Positions 1 through 7,855 of a stretch of DNA of 64,000 nt are shown here, piece by piece. A program made the position numbers and the translations under genes. The notes under the pieces were generated by a model. The model was not told the origin of the DNA. It saw nothing but the letters and a program-made list of their open reading frames with translations, and did not search any database. Source of the DNA: Mycobacterium persicum (GTDB lineage Bacteria; Actinomycetota; Actinomycetes; Mycobacteriales; Mycobacteriaceae); assembly GCF_002086675.1 (NCBI RefSeq), contig NZ_MVIF01000020.1, positions 1 through 64,000 of the forward strand. The letters run 5' to 3'. Within the stretch, counting starts at the first letter, position 1, and every line of letters begins with the position of its first letter.

Positions 1-875
1 ATGGTGGGGCCGGCGGAACAGGCAGCATCACCGGTGGTGCTGGGGGTGCCGGGGGCACCGGAGAGGGCTTGATCTTTGGCGCGGGTGGCAGTGGTGGCGC
101 CGGCGGAACTGGCGGCATCACCGGTGGTTCCGGAGGTGCCGGGGGCGCCGCAGAGGGCTTCTACTTTGGTCAGGGCGGTAATGGCGGCGTCGGGGGCAGC
201 AGCGTCGGGGGCTCTGGTACCGCCGGGGCCGGAGGCACCGGTGGTAGTAGCGCCGCGATAATTGGCTTCGCAAATGCCGGAAGCGGCGGCATGGGTGGCT
301 ACGCCGTCGGTTCCGGCACCGGCGGTGCAGGCGGCCAGGGCGGCACAGGTGCAGCGTTTATCGGCGTGGGCGTGGGCGGCTTCGGCGGCTTTGGTGGTGG
401 TTCCTTCAGCGGCACCGGCGGTGCGGGCGGCCAGGGCGGCGCAGGTGCAGCGTTGATCGGCGTGGGACAGGGCGGACTGGGGGGCTACGGTGGCTTTTCC
501 TACAGCGGCACCGGCGGCGCGGGCGGCCTGGGCGGTGAAGGCGTCACGCTCATTGGCCTGGGCCAAGGCGGAAGCGGCGGCCAAGGTGGCACCAGTTTCT
601 CCGGCAGTGGCGGCAACGGCGGTAACGGCGGCGACGGCGGCGGCCTGTTTACCCTCGGGATTGGTGGGGACGGCGGCAATGCCGGCGCCGGAGTCGGGCC
701 CGCCCACGGCGGCAACGGCGGCAACGTCGGGATAATCGGCACCAACGGCTCCTTCACGCCGGCGCTCTTCGGCTTTGGTGGTAACGGCGGTAATGGCGTC
801 AACGGTGGCGGTGGCGGCACCGGTGGCAGTGGCGGCACGATTATCGGCGCTAACGGGATGAACGGAGCTTCCTAA
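1..875 (+). CDS. PE_PGRS family protein, 3' part (5' end outside window)
   Basis: The reading frame is open from the first bases of the window to a TAA stop at 873-875, so this is the C-terminal part of a longer protein. It is almost entirely Gly-Gly-X and Gly-Ala repeats (GGAGG, GGNGG), broken by short hydrophobic inserts such as ALIGVGQGG that recur every 30-40 residues. This composition is the PGRS domain of mycobacterial PE_PGRS proteins, which are cell-surface or secreted ESX-5 substrates. The PE domain would lie upstream and is not visible. The near-repeats and the high GC of the region are normal for the family. There is no internal start worth proposing. Confidence 0.9.
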   Translation, partial: GGAGGTGSITGGAGGAGGTGEGLIFGAGGSGGAGGTGGITGGSGGAGGAAEGFYFGQGGNGGVGGSSVGGSGTAGAGGTGGSSAAIIGFANAGSGGMGGYAVGSGTGGAGGQGGTGAAFIGVGVGGFGGFGGGSFSGTGGAGGQGGAGAALIGVGQGGLGGYGGFSYSGTGGAGGLGGEGVTLIGLGQGGSGGQGGTSFSGSGGNGGNGGDGGGLFTLGIGGDGGNAGAGVGPAHGGNGGNVGIIGTNGSFTPALFGFGGNGGNGVNGGGGGTGGSGGTIIGANGMNGAS

Positions 876-1468
876 CCGCAGAGTGCCGGCGCGGGAGGAA
901 ACCGGACACGCTCATATCCTAAGCCGCTACAGGGGCGGCCAGCAGGACGGCGGCGGGCTGTCTCGGCGCACGGTCCAAACACCTTGGATAACGCCTGCTT
1001 TGACTGAAGTCGAGTTTCCTAGAGCCATCTGCGCAGCCGCTCCAGACGGACCATCTGCCGTGCCGCCTGTGTTGGCGAGGCTCGATTAGTTCGAAATCGA
1101 CCACGTCATCCGCCGGTGTCGCGACCGGGATGAGCCCTTAAAACTAATGCAGTACAAGGCGATTCGGGAGGTTACGAGAGAACAGCGTTGGGCGGTTTAC
1201 GGTTTATGTGTACTACAACTGCGGTGATTGGTGCGGCTAACGACTGTAGACGTCGATATCGCTTGCAGCTCTCAATAATTCAACATATACGAACAGTGCA
1301 TCGAAGCTTGGGGTTTAGCTGAATGATTCCGTCGCGGGGTTGTTCTGCGGAGTGATTTTTGGTGTCATTCGTTAGGCGCTCGGCTGCGGTGCATGACCGC
1401 GGGCGTGATGGTTGTCCGGGAATGTGATTGTCGGAGCCGTTGATTCGGCTGGTTGGTCGGAGGTTTGG
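876..1468. other. Intergenic stretch without a convincing gene
   Basis: About 590 bases between the PE_PGRS stop and the PPE start. Short open frames exist on both strands, but none has a ribosome-binding site plus protein-like composition. The part from about 1140 to 1330 is less GC-rich than its surroundings and is the likeliest place for the promoter of the PPE-esx operon. I see no inverted repeat or tRNA-like structure. Confidence 0.5.
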
Positions 1469-2626
1469 ATGGTGATCAATTTTTCGTGGTTGCCGCCGGA
1501 GATTAACTCCGGGCGGATGTACTCGGGTGCGGGTTCGGGGTCGCTGTACGGAGCAGCGACGGCTTGGCAGCGGTTAGCTCAGGACCTGCAGGCCTCGGCG
1601 TCGTCGTTTGATTCGGTGGTCACAGGATTAGTTAACGGATCGTGGTCGGGGCCGGCGTCGGTGGCGATGGCAGCGGCGGCTACTCCGTTTGTGGCGTGGT
1701 TGAACGCGGCCGCTGAGCAGGCACAGTTAGCGTCGGGCCAAGTTCAGGCAGCCGCGGCGGCGTTTGAAGCGGCGTTATCGGCGACGGTGCACCCCGCGGT
1801 GGTGACAGCCAACCGGACGTCATTTCTGTCGTTAGTGGCAACGAATTTCTTAGGTCAAAACACTCCCGCGATCGCTGCTAACGAGGGCGCATATGCCGAG
1901 ATGTGGGCCCAAGATGTCGCCGCAATGATCGCCTATCACTCCAATTCGGTCTCTATGGCGGCGTCGTTCACACCGTTCAGCGCGCCTCCGGTGCAGTTAA
2001 CGGGATTAGCCACCCAAGTCGGTGCGGCGGTGCAACCGTGGTTGCCGACCAATATCTTGACCGTCTTCGCGCCGTTGGCGGGGCTGTTTTCGGTGGCCGA
2101 CGATGTGCCCGTTTCTTCGATGTTGTCGCTGGCTCAGTTTGCTTTGTATCCAGCCAGCATGATGATGTCCCCGTTGATGATGGCGTTGCAAGGCGCCCGT
2201 GGTGCCACGGCCGGATTCGGTGGCGCAGCAGCGGGTTTGACCGGGACCGAGATAGCCATGGGAGGACCTCAATTCGCTACTCCGGCCTTGGCTGGGGCAG
2301 GTAGTGGCGGCATCGCCGGTGGCGCGATGTCAGCTAGCTTGGGTCAAGCGAATTTGGTGGGTCCGATGTCGGTGCCGCAAAGCTGGCAAGGATCGCTTCC
2401 TGCTGGGTTGGCCAGCTCGGGGGTATCCGGGCTGGCGTCGAGCGTGGCACCTGTTGGTCAGGCTACGGCGGCTGCTGAGGGTATGCCGATGATTCCGCCA
2501 ATGCCGATGGGCTCAAGTGCTGCTAGTACCACGCCGCAGGCGGCGGTGGGCACTCGTGGTGGTGCGGGAACCGCCCCACCGGCGGTGGCCCAGCCCAGTG
2601 TGATTCCGCGGGCTGGAGTCGGATAG
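1469..2626 (+). CDS. PPE family protein, SVP subgroup
   Basis: A 385-residue PPE protein, presumably secreted by ESX-5 to the cell envelope. The PPE motif (LPPEINSGRM) is near the N-terminus, followed by the typical helical domain with the ANRTSFLSLVATNFLGQN block near residue 110-125 and YAEMWAQD near 145. The SVP subgroup signature GxxSVPxxW is seen as GPMSVPQSW at about residue 300. An upstream in-frame GTG at 1412 is open, but family proteins begin about five residues before the WLPPE block and a GGAGG lies at 1459-1463, so ATG 1469 is chosen. PPE genes usually follow a PE gene; here the next genes are an EsxM/EsxN-type pair, as in the PPE-esx arrangements of M. tuberculosis ESX-5 duplications. 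No PE partner precedes it. Confidence 0.92.
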   Translation: MVINFSWLPPEINSGRMYSGAGSGSLYGAATAWQRLAQDLQASASSFDSVVTGLVNGSWSGPASVAMAAAATPFVAWLNAAAEQAQLASGQVQAAAAAFEAALSATVHPAVVTANRTSFLSLVATNFLGQNTPAIAANEGAYAEMWAQDVAAMIAYHSNSVSMAASFTPFSAPPVQLTGLATQVGAAVQPWLPTNILTVFAPLAGLFSVADDVPVSSMLSLAQFALYPASMMMSPLMMALQGARGATAGFGGAAAGLTGTEIAMGGPQFATPALAGAGSGGIAGGAMSASLGQANLVGPMSVPQSWQGSLPAGLASSGVSGLASSVAPVGQATAAAEGMPMIPPMPMGSSAASTTPQAAVGTRGGAGTAPPAVAQPSVIPRAGVG

Positions 2627-2717
2627 AGCAGGAGGTGGTCGGCCGGGCTTTGGGGTATGTCGGTCACATCAGATCTGTGGTGTGGCGCGCCAAGGTGATT
2701 GAAATGGGTTGTTTTGA

Positions 2718-3041
<324 letters not shown>

Positions 3042-3068
3042 CGCTTTTGTCAACCAGAGGAGGAAATA

Positions 3069-3353
3069 GTGACGATTAATTACCAGTTCGGTGATGTCGA
3101 TGCCCATGGCGCTACGATCCGGGCTCAGGCTGCAGCTTTAGAAGCCGAGCACCAAGCGATCGTGCGTGACGTATTGGCCGCTGGTGACTTCTGGGGCGGT
3201 TCGGGATCGGTAGCCTGCCAAGAGTTTATCGGCCAACTCGGTCGTAACTTCCAGGTCATCTACGAACAGGCCAACACCCACGGACAAAAGGTGCAAGCCG
3301 CAGGCAACAACATGGCCAACACCGACTCGGCGGTCAGCAGCAGCTGGGTCTAA
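3069..3353 (+). CDS. esxN: WXG100 protein of the EsxI/L/N/O/V (Mtb9.9) family
   Basis: A 94-residue WXG100 protein starting at GTG with a strong AGAGGAGGAA site at 3056-3065. It begins MTINYQFGDVDAHG and has the W-G-G turn at about residues 42-44, matching the Mtb9.9 group whose best-known member is EsxN of ESX-5. It is 27 bases downstream of its EsxM-type partner and surely co-transcribed and co-folded with it. The partner carries the YxxxE signal; this protein does not need one. The operon ends in a strong hairpin at 3363-3405. Which of the five paralogs it corresponds to cannot be decided from the window. Confidence 0.93.
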   Translation: MTINYQFGDVDAHGATIRAQAAALEAEHQAIVRDVLAAGDFWGGSGSVACQEFIGQLGRNFQVIYEQANTHGQKVQAAGNNMANTDSAVSSSWV

Positions 3354-3362
3354 CCCCACAAC

Positions 3363-3405
3363 AGTGCTGTGGTGGCGGCCGGACCCCATCCGCCACCACA
3401 GCACT
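3363..3405 (+). terminator. Strong hairpin after the PPE-esx-esx operon
   Basis: A perfect 16-bp inverted repeat (AGTGCTGTGGTGGCGG at 3363-3378 against its complement at 3390-3405) with an 11-base loop, starting 9 bases after the esxN stop. There is no T-run after it, which is usual for mycobacterial intrinsic-like terminators. It could also stabilise the esx mRNA 3' end. Confidence 0.7.
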
Positions 3406-3420
3406 AACGTAGTTCTGGGT

Positions 3421-3443
3421 GAACCGTCCCCGGTTTTGTGCAC
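3421..3443. repeat. Left terminal inverted repeat of the IS3 element
   Basis: Reads GAACCGTCCCCGGTTTTGTGC inward. It matches the right end at 4633-4653 with one difference in the first 21 bases. It begins 15 bases after the hairpin at the end of the esx operon. Confidence 0.8.
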
Positions 3444-3449
3444 ACCTCG

Positions 3450-4313
3450 TTACGTGTCACCGGTGTGCTCCCCGGCCTGGAGTCGAGCGTAGTACTCAGC
3501 CTCGGCTTCCGCGGGTGGGATGCGGCCCAGACGGTGCATCAGCCGGTTGGTGTTGTACCAGCTAACCCACGCTGAGGTCATGTGCTCCAGGTCGGCCAGG
3601 GTCCGGATCGGACCAGGACGAAACGGCGAGCCGTAATATATTGCAGTGTATTGACTTCCGGCATCACTATGATGAATCGTCTCGTCGAACGGATGGCCCT
3701 GGCGGCTCCGGAAAGTCGCGGCATGGCGCAGCGCACGCTCAACGAAACCGGTATCTTTGACCATCGAACATTCCCAGCCCGGGATCAGTCCGGCGTAAGC
3801 GTCGACGACGAACGCGGTGTAGCCGAACCCGCCGGTGTCGAGCGCGACATAGGTGAAGTCAGCTACCTCCAACAGGTTGGGCGCACCAACGCGCCAGCGC
3901 CGACCGACCAGGTCAGGTGCGCGGGCCGCGGCCGGGTCGCGCTCGGTGGTGCGTGGTGGGCGGCGAGCACGCATAACGCCTTGCCAGCTGTTGTGCCGCA
4001 TGATCCGTTCCACCGTGCGCCGCGCCACGGGGATGCCTTGTCGTTGCAGGTGTGCCCACATCTTCAGGCTGCCGTAGAGGCTCTCCGGTGGGCGTTTCCC
4101 GTCGGCATCGGGTTGGTAGTAGCCGGCCAGGATCTCGGCGATCGTGGTGTCCCACACGGCACGTTTCGAAGGCGCGGAGGCGCGGTGCGCCCAGTAGGTG
4201 CGCGGGGCGATCGCCGTGCCCTGGATAGCAAGGGCACGGCAGATCGGTACGACCCCGAACCGCTCCTTGTGTTCGTCGATGAACGCACATATCAGCGGTG
4301 TAGCGGGTCGCAC
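3450..4313 (-). pseudogene. IS3-family transposase OrfB, catalytic Glu deleted
   Basis: This is the rve/DDE integrase part of the transposase, normally made as an OrfAB fusion by -1 frameshifting. An HTH_21-like region (RFGVVPICRAL) near residue 20 and the first catalytic Asp (VADFTYVALD, about residue 150) are present. The second Asp is present as HHSDAGSQYT (about 219). After AIYYG the sequence jumps straight to SPFRPGPIRTLADLEH. In relatives about 45 residues containing the DNALAE-type catalytic Glu lie between these blocks. The deletion is in frame, junction at about 3627-3631, so the ORF stays open but the DDE triad is incomplete and the enzyme should be inactive. The missing length is from my memory of the family, not an alignment. 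Confidence 0.8.
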
Positions 4314-4603
4314 TCCCGCGCGAAGAAAGTCGTTGCGGCCTTGAGGATTTCGATAGTTTGCTCAGGCTCCCGGTTCTTCTTTCGCAGTTCCCGCAGGTCT
4401 CGACTCTCCTCGGTGGAGACTCCCGCCGCCTCACCGGCGTCGATCTCGGCTTGGCGCACCCACTTGCGCAGCGTCTCCGCGGTCATCCCCAGCCGGCCGG
4501 CGATCGCCTTCATCGCCGCGCACTCCGAGTCGTAATCATCGCGGTGTTCCCGGACCAGTCGCACCGCCCTGGCCTTGGTGTTCTCGTCGTACTTGCTCGG
4601 CAT
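4292..4603 (-). CDS. IS3-family transposase OrfA (HTH protein)
   Basis: A 103-residue protein with an N-terminal helix-turn-helix (KARAVRLVREH...LGMTAETLRKWVRQAE) and a C-terminal leucine-zipper-like coiled coil (ELRKKNREPEQTIEILKAATTFF). It binds the element ends and forms the first half of the transposase. It overlaps orfB by 22 bases. A T-rich stretch (TTTCTTC on the minus strand, about 4323-4329) sits where IS3 elements shift frame, but it is not a perfect slippery heptamer. An upstream in-frame start at 4636 would lie inside the inverted repeat, so MPSKYDENTK at 4603 is preferred. Confidence 0.85.
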   Translation of the reverse strand: MPSKYDENTKARAVRLVREHRDDYDSECAAMKAIAGRLGMTAETLRKWVRQAEIDAGEAAGVSTEESRDLRELRKKNREPEQTIEILKAATTFFARECDPLHR

Positions 4604-4630
4604 CGCGCCATCCTTGCCAACAAAGGAAGT

Positions 4631-4653
4631 GCGCATAAAACCGGGGACGGTTC
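4631..4653. repeat. Right terminal inverted repeat of the IS3 element
   Basis: Read inward on the minus strand it is GAACCGTCCCCGGTTTTATGC, pairing with the left end. orfA starts about 28 bases inside it. Confidence 0.8.
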
Positions 4654-5087
4654 CTCTTTCTTACGCAGTCGTTGGTGGCCAAGCGCTGACTAGCTTGGAT
4701 TGGGCTCGGGTGTTGTACGTGACGGAGTGCTCCTGGGCCAGCGAGTTGGTGGGCGCGGGATTGGACTTTGCGACCGTTAGCGGATTCTCCGAGACGGAGG
4801 CGGTGAGCTTACCGCGCGGCTTGCAGCGCAAGATCGGCCGCGTCACCACGGCTGAGTTGCTGTTTCCTGGGAGCGGTCGGCTGTCGCCCGCCGATGGAGG
4901 CTGGCGTCGTGCTCCTAGTCGAAGTCTCGGACTCATCTGCGGAGTCATGCTGGGCCGGGGCGACGGGGCACAGCCCTCCGGAGCATCCTCTTGCTAACCG
5001 TTGCTCATCGTCAAACTTGTGATTCTGGCGGACTGGATCTGGAATCGGGCTACCGGCAAGGGGTCACCGGTTCGACTCAACGAAGAA
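4654..5087. other. Region right of the IS with a possible gene remnant
   Basis: About 430 bases with no complete gene. On the plus strand from about 4665 to 4860, a frame continuous with the IS end translates to a globular-looking stretch (WARVLYVTECSWASELVGAG, followed by a segment ending RGLQRKIGRV) with no obvious start of its own. It could be the 3' part of a gene cut by the IS, but I do not recognise the family with confidence. The remainder down to the stop of the immunity gene shows nothing. Confidence 0.3.
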
Positions 5088-6017
5088 TTAGTCGCTGCGG
5101 TTAGCATCAGGGTTGCTTGCTGGGTAGGGGACACCGCGCATTTCCGTGCCACGTCGAGGGTCGGATTGCCCCCCGTCCGCGGGCATTACGGGGCCGCCCG
5201 GTACGACTGGTGGTGCGGGCGGACCGGCCGAGGAAGCGCCCACGTCTTGAGATGGTTCTGTCTGCTGTGTAGGCACGTCGTAACCCATCGCCCTGCGCAC
5301 CTGAAGCACATCGCGAAGCGGCGGGTTAGCTGGGTCATGCCCCAGCAGCACCAACGTTCCGGTGCCGAGGCGTTCAACTGTTGCGCCAGCCGGCAACAAC
5401 GCCATGTCGAATTTTACCGAATCGGAATCGCTGAGGAAATTAGCCCATCCCGCCGGATGTCCAATCAATTTCCCGAGCACATATCCGCGGCCGTCTTTGG
5501 TAGGGCGATCCGGCTCTTTTTGCTTGTTGCGAAGATTGCTGTTCGTCCAAACACCCCAGTCGGGGTCGAAGATATCCAGTAGCGCCTGCAGAATACGGTG
5601 CGCGGTCTCTGCTCTGTACAAGTATGGCGCCGATTCTTGATGGGGAAGCTCGAGCGTAACGTTGTTTAACCCGATAGCTGATGTCCCAGCGATACGGATC
5701 GACAATTTAGCAGGTGGCCGGTTGTCGTCGGAGCCGCCATTCCACCAGTGCGCCGCGTACCCGTACGGTTCGATGACTTCGTTGTTGTCCGGGCGGCGAT
5801 TGCGCCCTGCCAGCAGTCGCTGCACCAAGTCGGTGTGTTCGTTGGTTACCAGCGGCTGGGCTAACGCGTCCCTTTTTGATCGGCCCCCGTCACGCCAGCC
5901 TGAAAGCACGGGATCGAGCGCGGCCAGCGCCGTCACGAGCCGCGCAACCCGATAAGCGCATTCATCCAGCGATTCAGCACGGGGTCCCCAATACACCCCC
6001 ACATCCGCTTTAGGCAT
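5088..6017 (-). CDS. Imm52-family immunity protein
   Basis: A 309-residue cytoplasmic protein. The N-terminal ~230 residues match the Imm52 pattern: VYWGPRAESLDECAYRVARL at the start, then SKRDALAQPL, GRNRRPDNNEVIE, an aromatic-Asn segment (AAHWWNGG), LELP and FDPDWGVWTN. Imm52 proteins are known partners of Tox-REase-5 toxins in polymorphic toxin systems, and such a toxin is encoded 10 bases upstream. It is expected to bind and block that nuclease inside the producing cell or its kin. The last ~70 residues are a Pro/Gly-rich low-complexity tail of unknown role. The ORF is intact while the toxin gene is not, as expected if immunity is still useful against neighbours. Confidence 0.8.
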   Translation of the reverse strand: MPKADVGVYWGPRAESLDECAYRVARLVTALAALDPVLSGWRDGGRSKRDALAQPLVTNEHTDLVQRLLAGRNRRPDNNEVIEPYGYAAHWWNGGSDDNRPPAKLSIRIAGTSAIGLNNVTLELPHQESAPYLYRAETAHRILQALLDIFDPDWGVWTNSNLRNKQKEPDRPTKDGRGYVLGKLIGHPAGWANFLSDSDSVKFDMALLPAGATVERLGTGTLVLLGHDPANPPLRDVLQVRRAMGYDVPTQQTEPSQDVGASSAGPPAPPVVPGGPVMPADGGQSDPRRGTEMRGVPYPASNPDANRSD

Positions 6018-6027
6018 GCGACCCTCT

Positions 6028-7257
6028 CTACTTGGGCGGAACCACTATGACACTAATGGCGTATCCGTTTCTTGTCAGAAGATCTTCCACGAGCGCCGCG
6101 GTTTCCGGCTGAGCGAATACCCATTCTATCGGTGTTGTCCCTGCGACCCGTATTTGATTGTACGCCTGGTTGAGTATTCCCTGCTCTCCGGTAAACCAGG
6201 GCTTCCACTGGCCGTTTTCGGTAAACTGATCGTAATAGCTTTTGACTTCGATGAGCGTTCCGTCTGTGAATCCGTCGAATTTGACTCCGTCGACGATGTA
6301 TCCCTCGGTGACGGGGTGTCCGGTGATTTGCATCTGGTATTGGGCGGCGCGATCAGACATGGATTCGGTGACCGGTTGCCAGGCGCCGGGGCCATGCGGG
6401 ACCGGTGTTGGCGAGTGTGCCGGCGGTTGCCATGGCTGTGCCCAATCGGGCACCAGCCGCGATAGCTGCGCCGGCGCGGTCTCCGAAATACCCAACTTCG
6501 CCTCTAGGGCGGCCTTTCTGGCGTTGAGCGCATCAGCTTCTCGATCGTAGGCGCTGACCGCGCCAGCATCGTTGAGTGGGGGCCGCCACGAATTGTGCTT
6601 GCGGATCTCCTCCTTGAGTTGGTCATAGGCGGTCCGTGCCTGCTCAGCTGTCATACCCGACGGATCACCCGGCTGCGGTTGCTGTGGGCTGTCTTTGAAG
6701 GTGTGGTGGTCGACGGCCTGAATGTGCGGTCTGTGGTCGTGGGGTGTTTCCGGAAAGGTAGTAGTCGCGATTCCGGCGGTTGCGGCGGTGATCTTGCCGG
6801 CCACTACATGTTCGACCGCCAGCAGTTGGGTGGCGCGCTGGCGGATGTCGGCAGCGAATGCCTCGGCTTGGGCTTGGCGCGCCGCTCGCTCGGCGGCGTT
6901 GCCGCTGGCTCGGGTATCGGTCACCGAGAAGTCTTCCGCGACAGCGAAACCCGCGTTGTGAGCGTCCTCGACGGCATAGAGGACCCGGCGTTGGGCGGTG
7001 CCGATGGTTCCGGCGCCGTCCCGGGCGATCTTGCTGGCTTGGCGTAGTTGGTCGGCTTTGGCGCTTACGACTGTGAAGTCCGCGCCGATTCGCGCCCGCA
7101 GCGCGTCACCGCCGGCGCCTTCCCACACCAGGGTGTGGGATTGGTTGCGCATCTGCAAAAACACGTCTTCCCACTGATCGGCGGTCTTGGTCCAGTAGGT
7201 GGCCGCCTAGATCAAATGCTGGGTGCTCCAGGTTCGGACTTGGGAAAGGGTGGCCAC
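6028..7257 (-). pseudogene. Type VII-linked Tox-REase-5 toxin gene with an amber codon at position 17
   Basis: From GTG 7257, three bases after the stop of the small partner gene, the frame reads MATLSQVRTWSTQHLI-stop-AATYWTKTADQWED and then runs open to 6028 (409 codons). The stop is TAG at 7207-7209, one base from GAG (Glu). The region downstream has a helical WXG/EspA-like N-terminal domain up to about residue 190, a linker with a charged helix (about 210-265), and a C-terminal restriction-endonuclease-fold domain. That domain includes VDGVKFDGFTDGTLIEVKSY, with the D...ExK core, matching Tox-REase-5. A GTG at 7164 (codon 32) could restart translation but loses the first helix. Whether the protein is made, perhaps by readthrough, is unknown. 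Sequencing error is the main alternative. Confidence 0.8.
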
Positions 7258-7260
7258 CGA

Positions 7261-7554
7261 TTACACCAACCTGGCTTGCACGGCTGCCATCTCGGCCACA
7301 GCCGTCGCTTCGTTGCTGGCATATCCCGTAGCACCGGCCCGCACCGTGCTGGCCGTCGCTTGGGTGCGGGCGGTCAACGCCGCCGCAGCCAGGTCAACCG
7401 CTGCGTGGGCACTGCCCACCGCTACGGCGGTGGGTTGAAACGGTTGCCCCGGCAAGGGCGGTGCTAAGACGGCAAGTTCGACGCTTCGCTGACTCCATTG
7501 ACCCGCCGTAGCTTCTAGCTGACCGACATCGATCCGCAACTGACCCTGCTCCAT
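7261..7554 (-). CDS. Small helical type VII secretion partner (EspC/DUF2580-like)
   Basis: A 97-residue all-helical protein (MEQGQLRIDVGQLEATAGQW...). It has the layout of EspC-type type VII partners: two helices and a C-terminal YxxxE motif, here YASNEA near residue 83. Such proteins precede larger EspA-like or toxin partners and guide them to an ESX system. It is 3 bases upstream of the toxin gene, so the two are translationally coupled and probably form the secreted heterodimer. The start at 7554 gives the family length; upstream in-frame codons to 7632 are open but add non-conserved sequence. The family is inferred from pattern; sequence similarity is low. Confidence 0.65.
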   Translation of the reverse strand: MEQGQLRIDVGQLEATAGQWSQRSVELAVLAPPLPGQPFQPTAVAVGSAHAAVDLAAAALTARTQATASTVRAGATGYASNEATAVAEMAAVQARLV

Positions 7555-7855
7555 CCCCGGGAAGTGTAGCGGCGGGCCTCCAGCAGCGCATCGGAGGCCG
7601 AATGACACTGCCCCCGTCGGTTGCCTGGCCATCCTTGCGCTTTGCGGGTGTCATCGCACAACGCGACAAAGTACTGGCCACCAACGCCTTACGGAACAGC
7701 CGAATGCGCATTCCCTGCTTTCCGGTCAGCAATAGCGTCGCGCCGTACAGAACTTGCGTGGAACTGGGTCGCAATCCGAGCTGCCCGCGAATCCGACCAG
7801 GGCACCGTCCGTTTCGGGTAGGGTTGCACCCACCCGCAAGTGGAAGGCTCGGCAA

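Larger units (their letters stand above)
3421..4653 (-). mobile_element. IS3-family insertion sequence, internally deleted
   Basis: The element carries overlapping orfA and orfB on the minus strand between terminal inverted repeats of about 23 bp (GAACCGTCCCCGGTTTT-R-TGC at both ends, at 3421 inward and 4653 inward). The organisation and proteins are IS3 family, of the IS6110/IS986-like type. The length of about 1.23 kb is short because orfB lacks roughly 45 codons. No direct target duplication is visible immediately outside the repeats. It lies between the esx operon and the toxin locus. Confidence 0.85.

Noticed and set aside
500-838. Pro-rich open frame on the minus strand
   Set aside because: It is the mirror of the Gly-repeat codons of PE_PGRS and has no start signals.
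1-875. Short repeats that could suggest a CRISPR or minisatellite
   Set aside because: They are codon-level repeats of the PGRS domain, irregular in length and in frame.
3582-4535. 317-residue plus-strand frame across the IS
   Set aside because: It is antisense to the transposase genes and Arg-rich without a recognisable domain.
3415-4660. Target-site duplication of the IS3 element
   Set aside because: I compared the bases outside both inverted repeats and found no matching 3-4 bp direct repeat.
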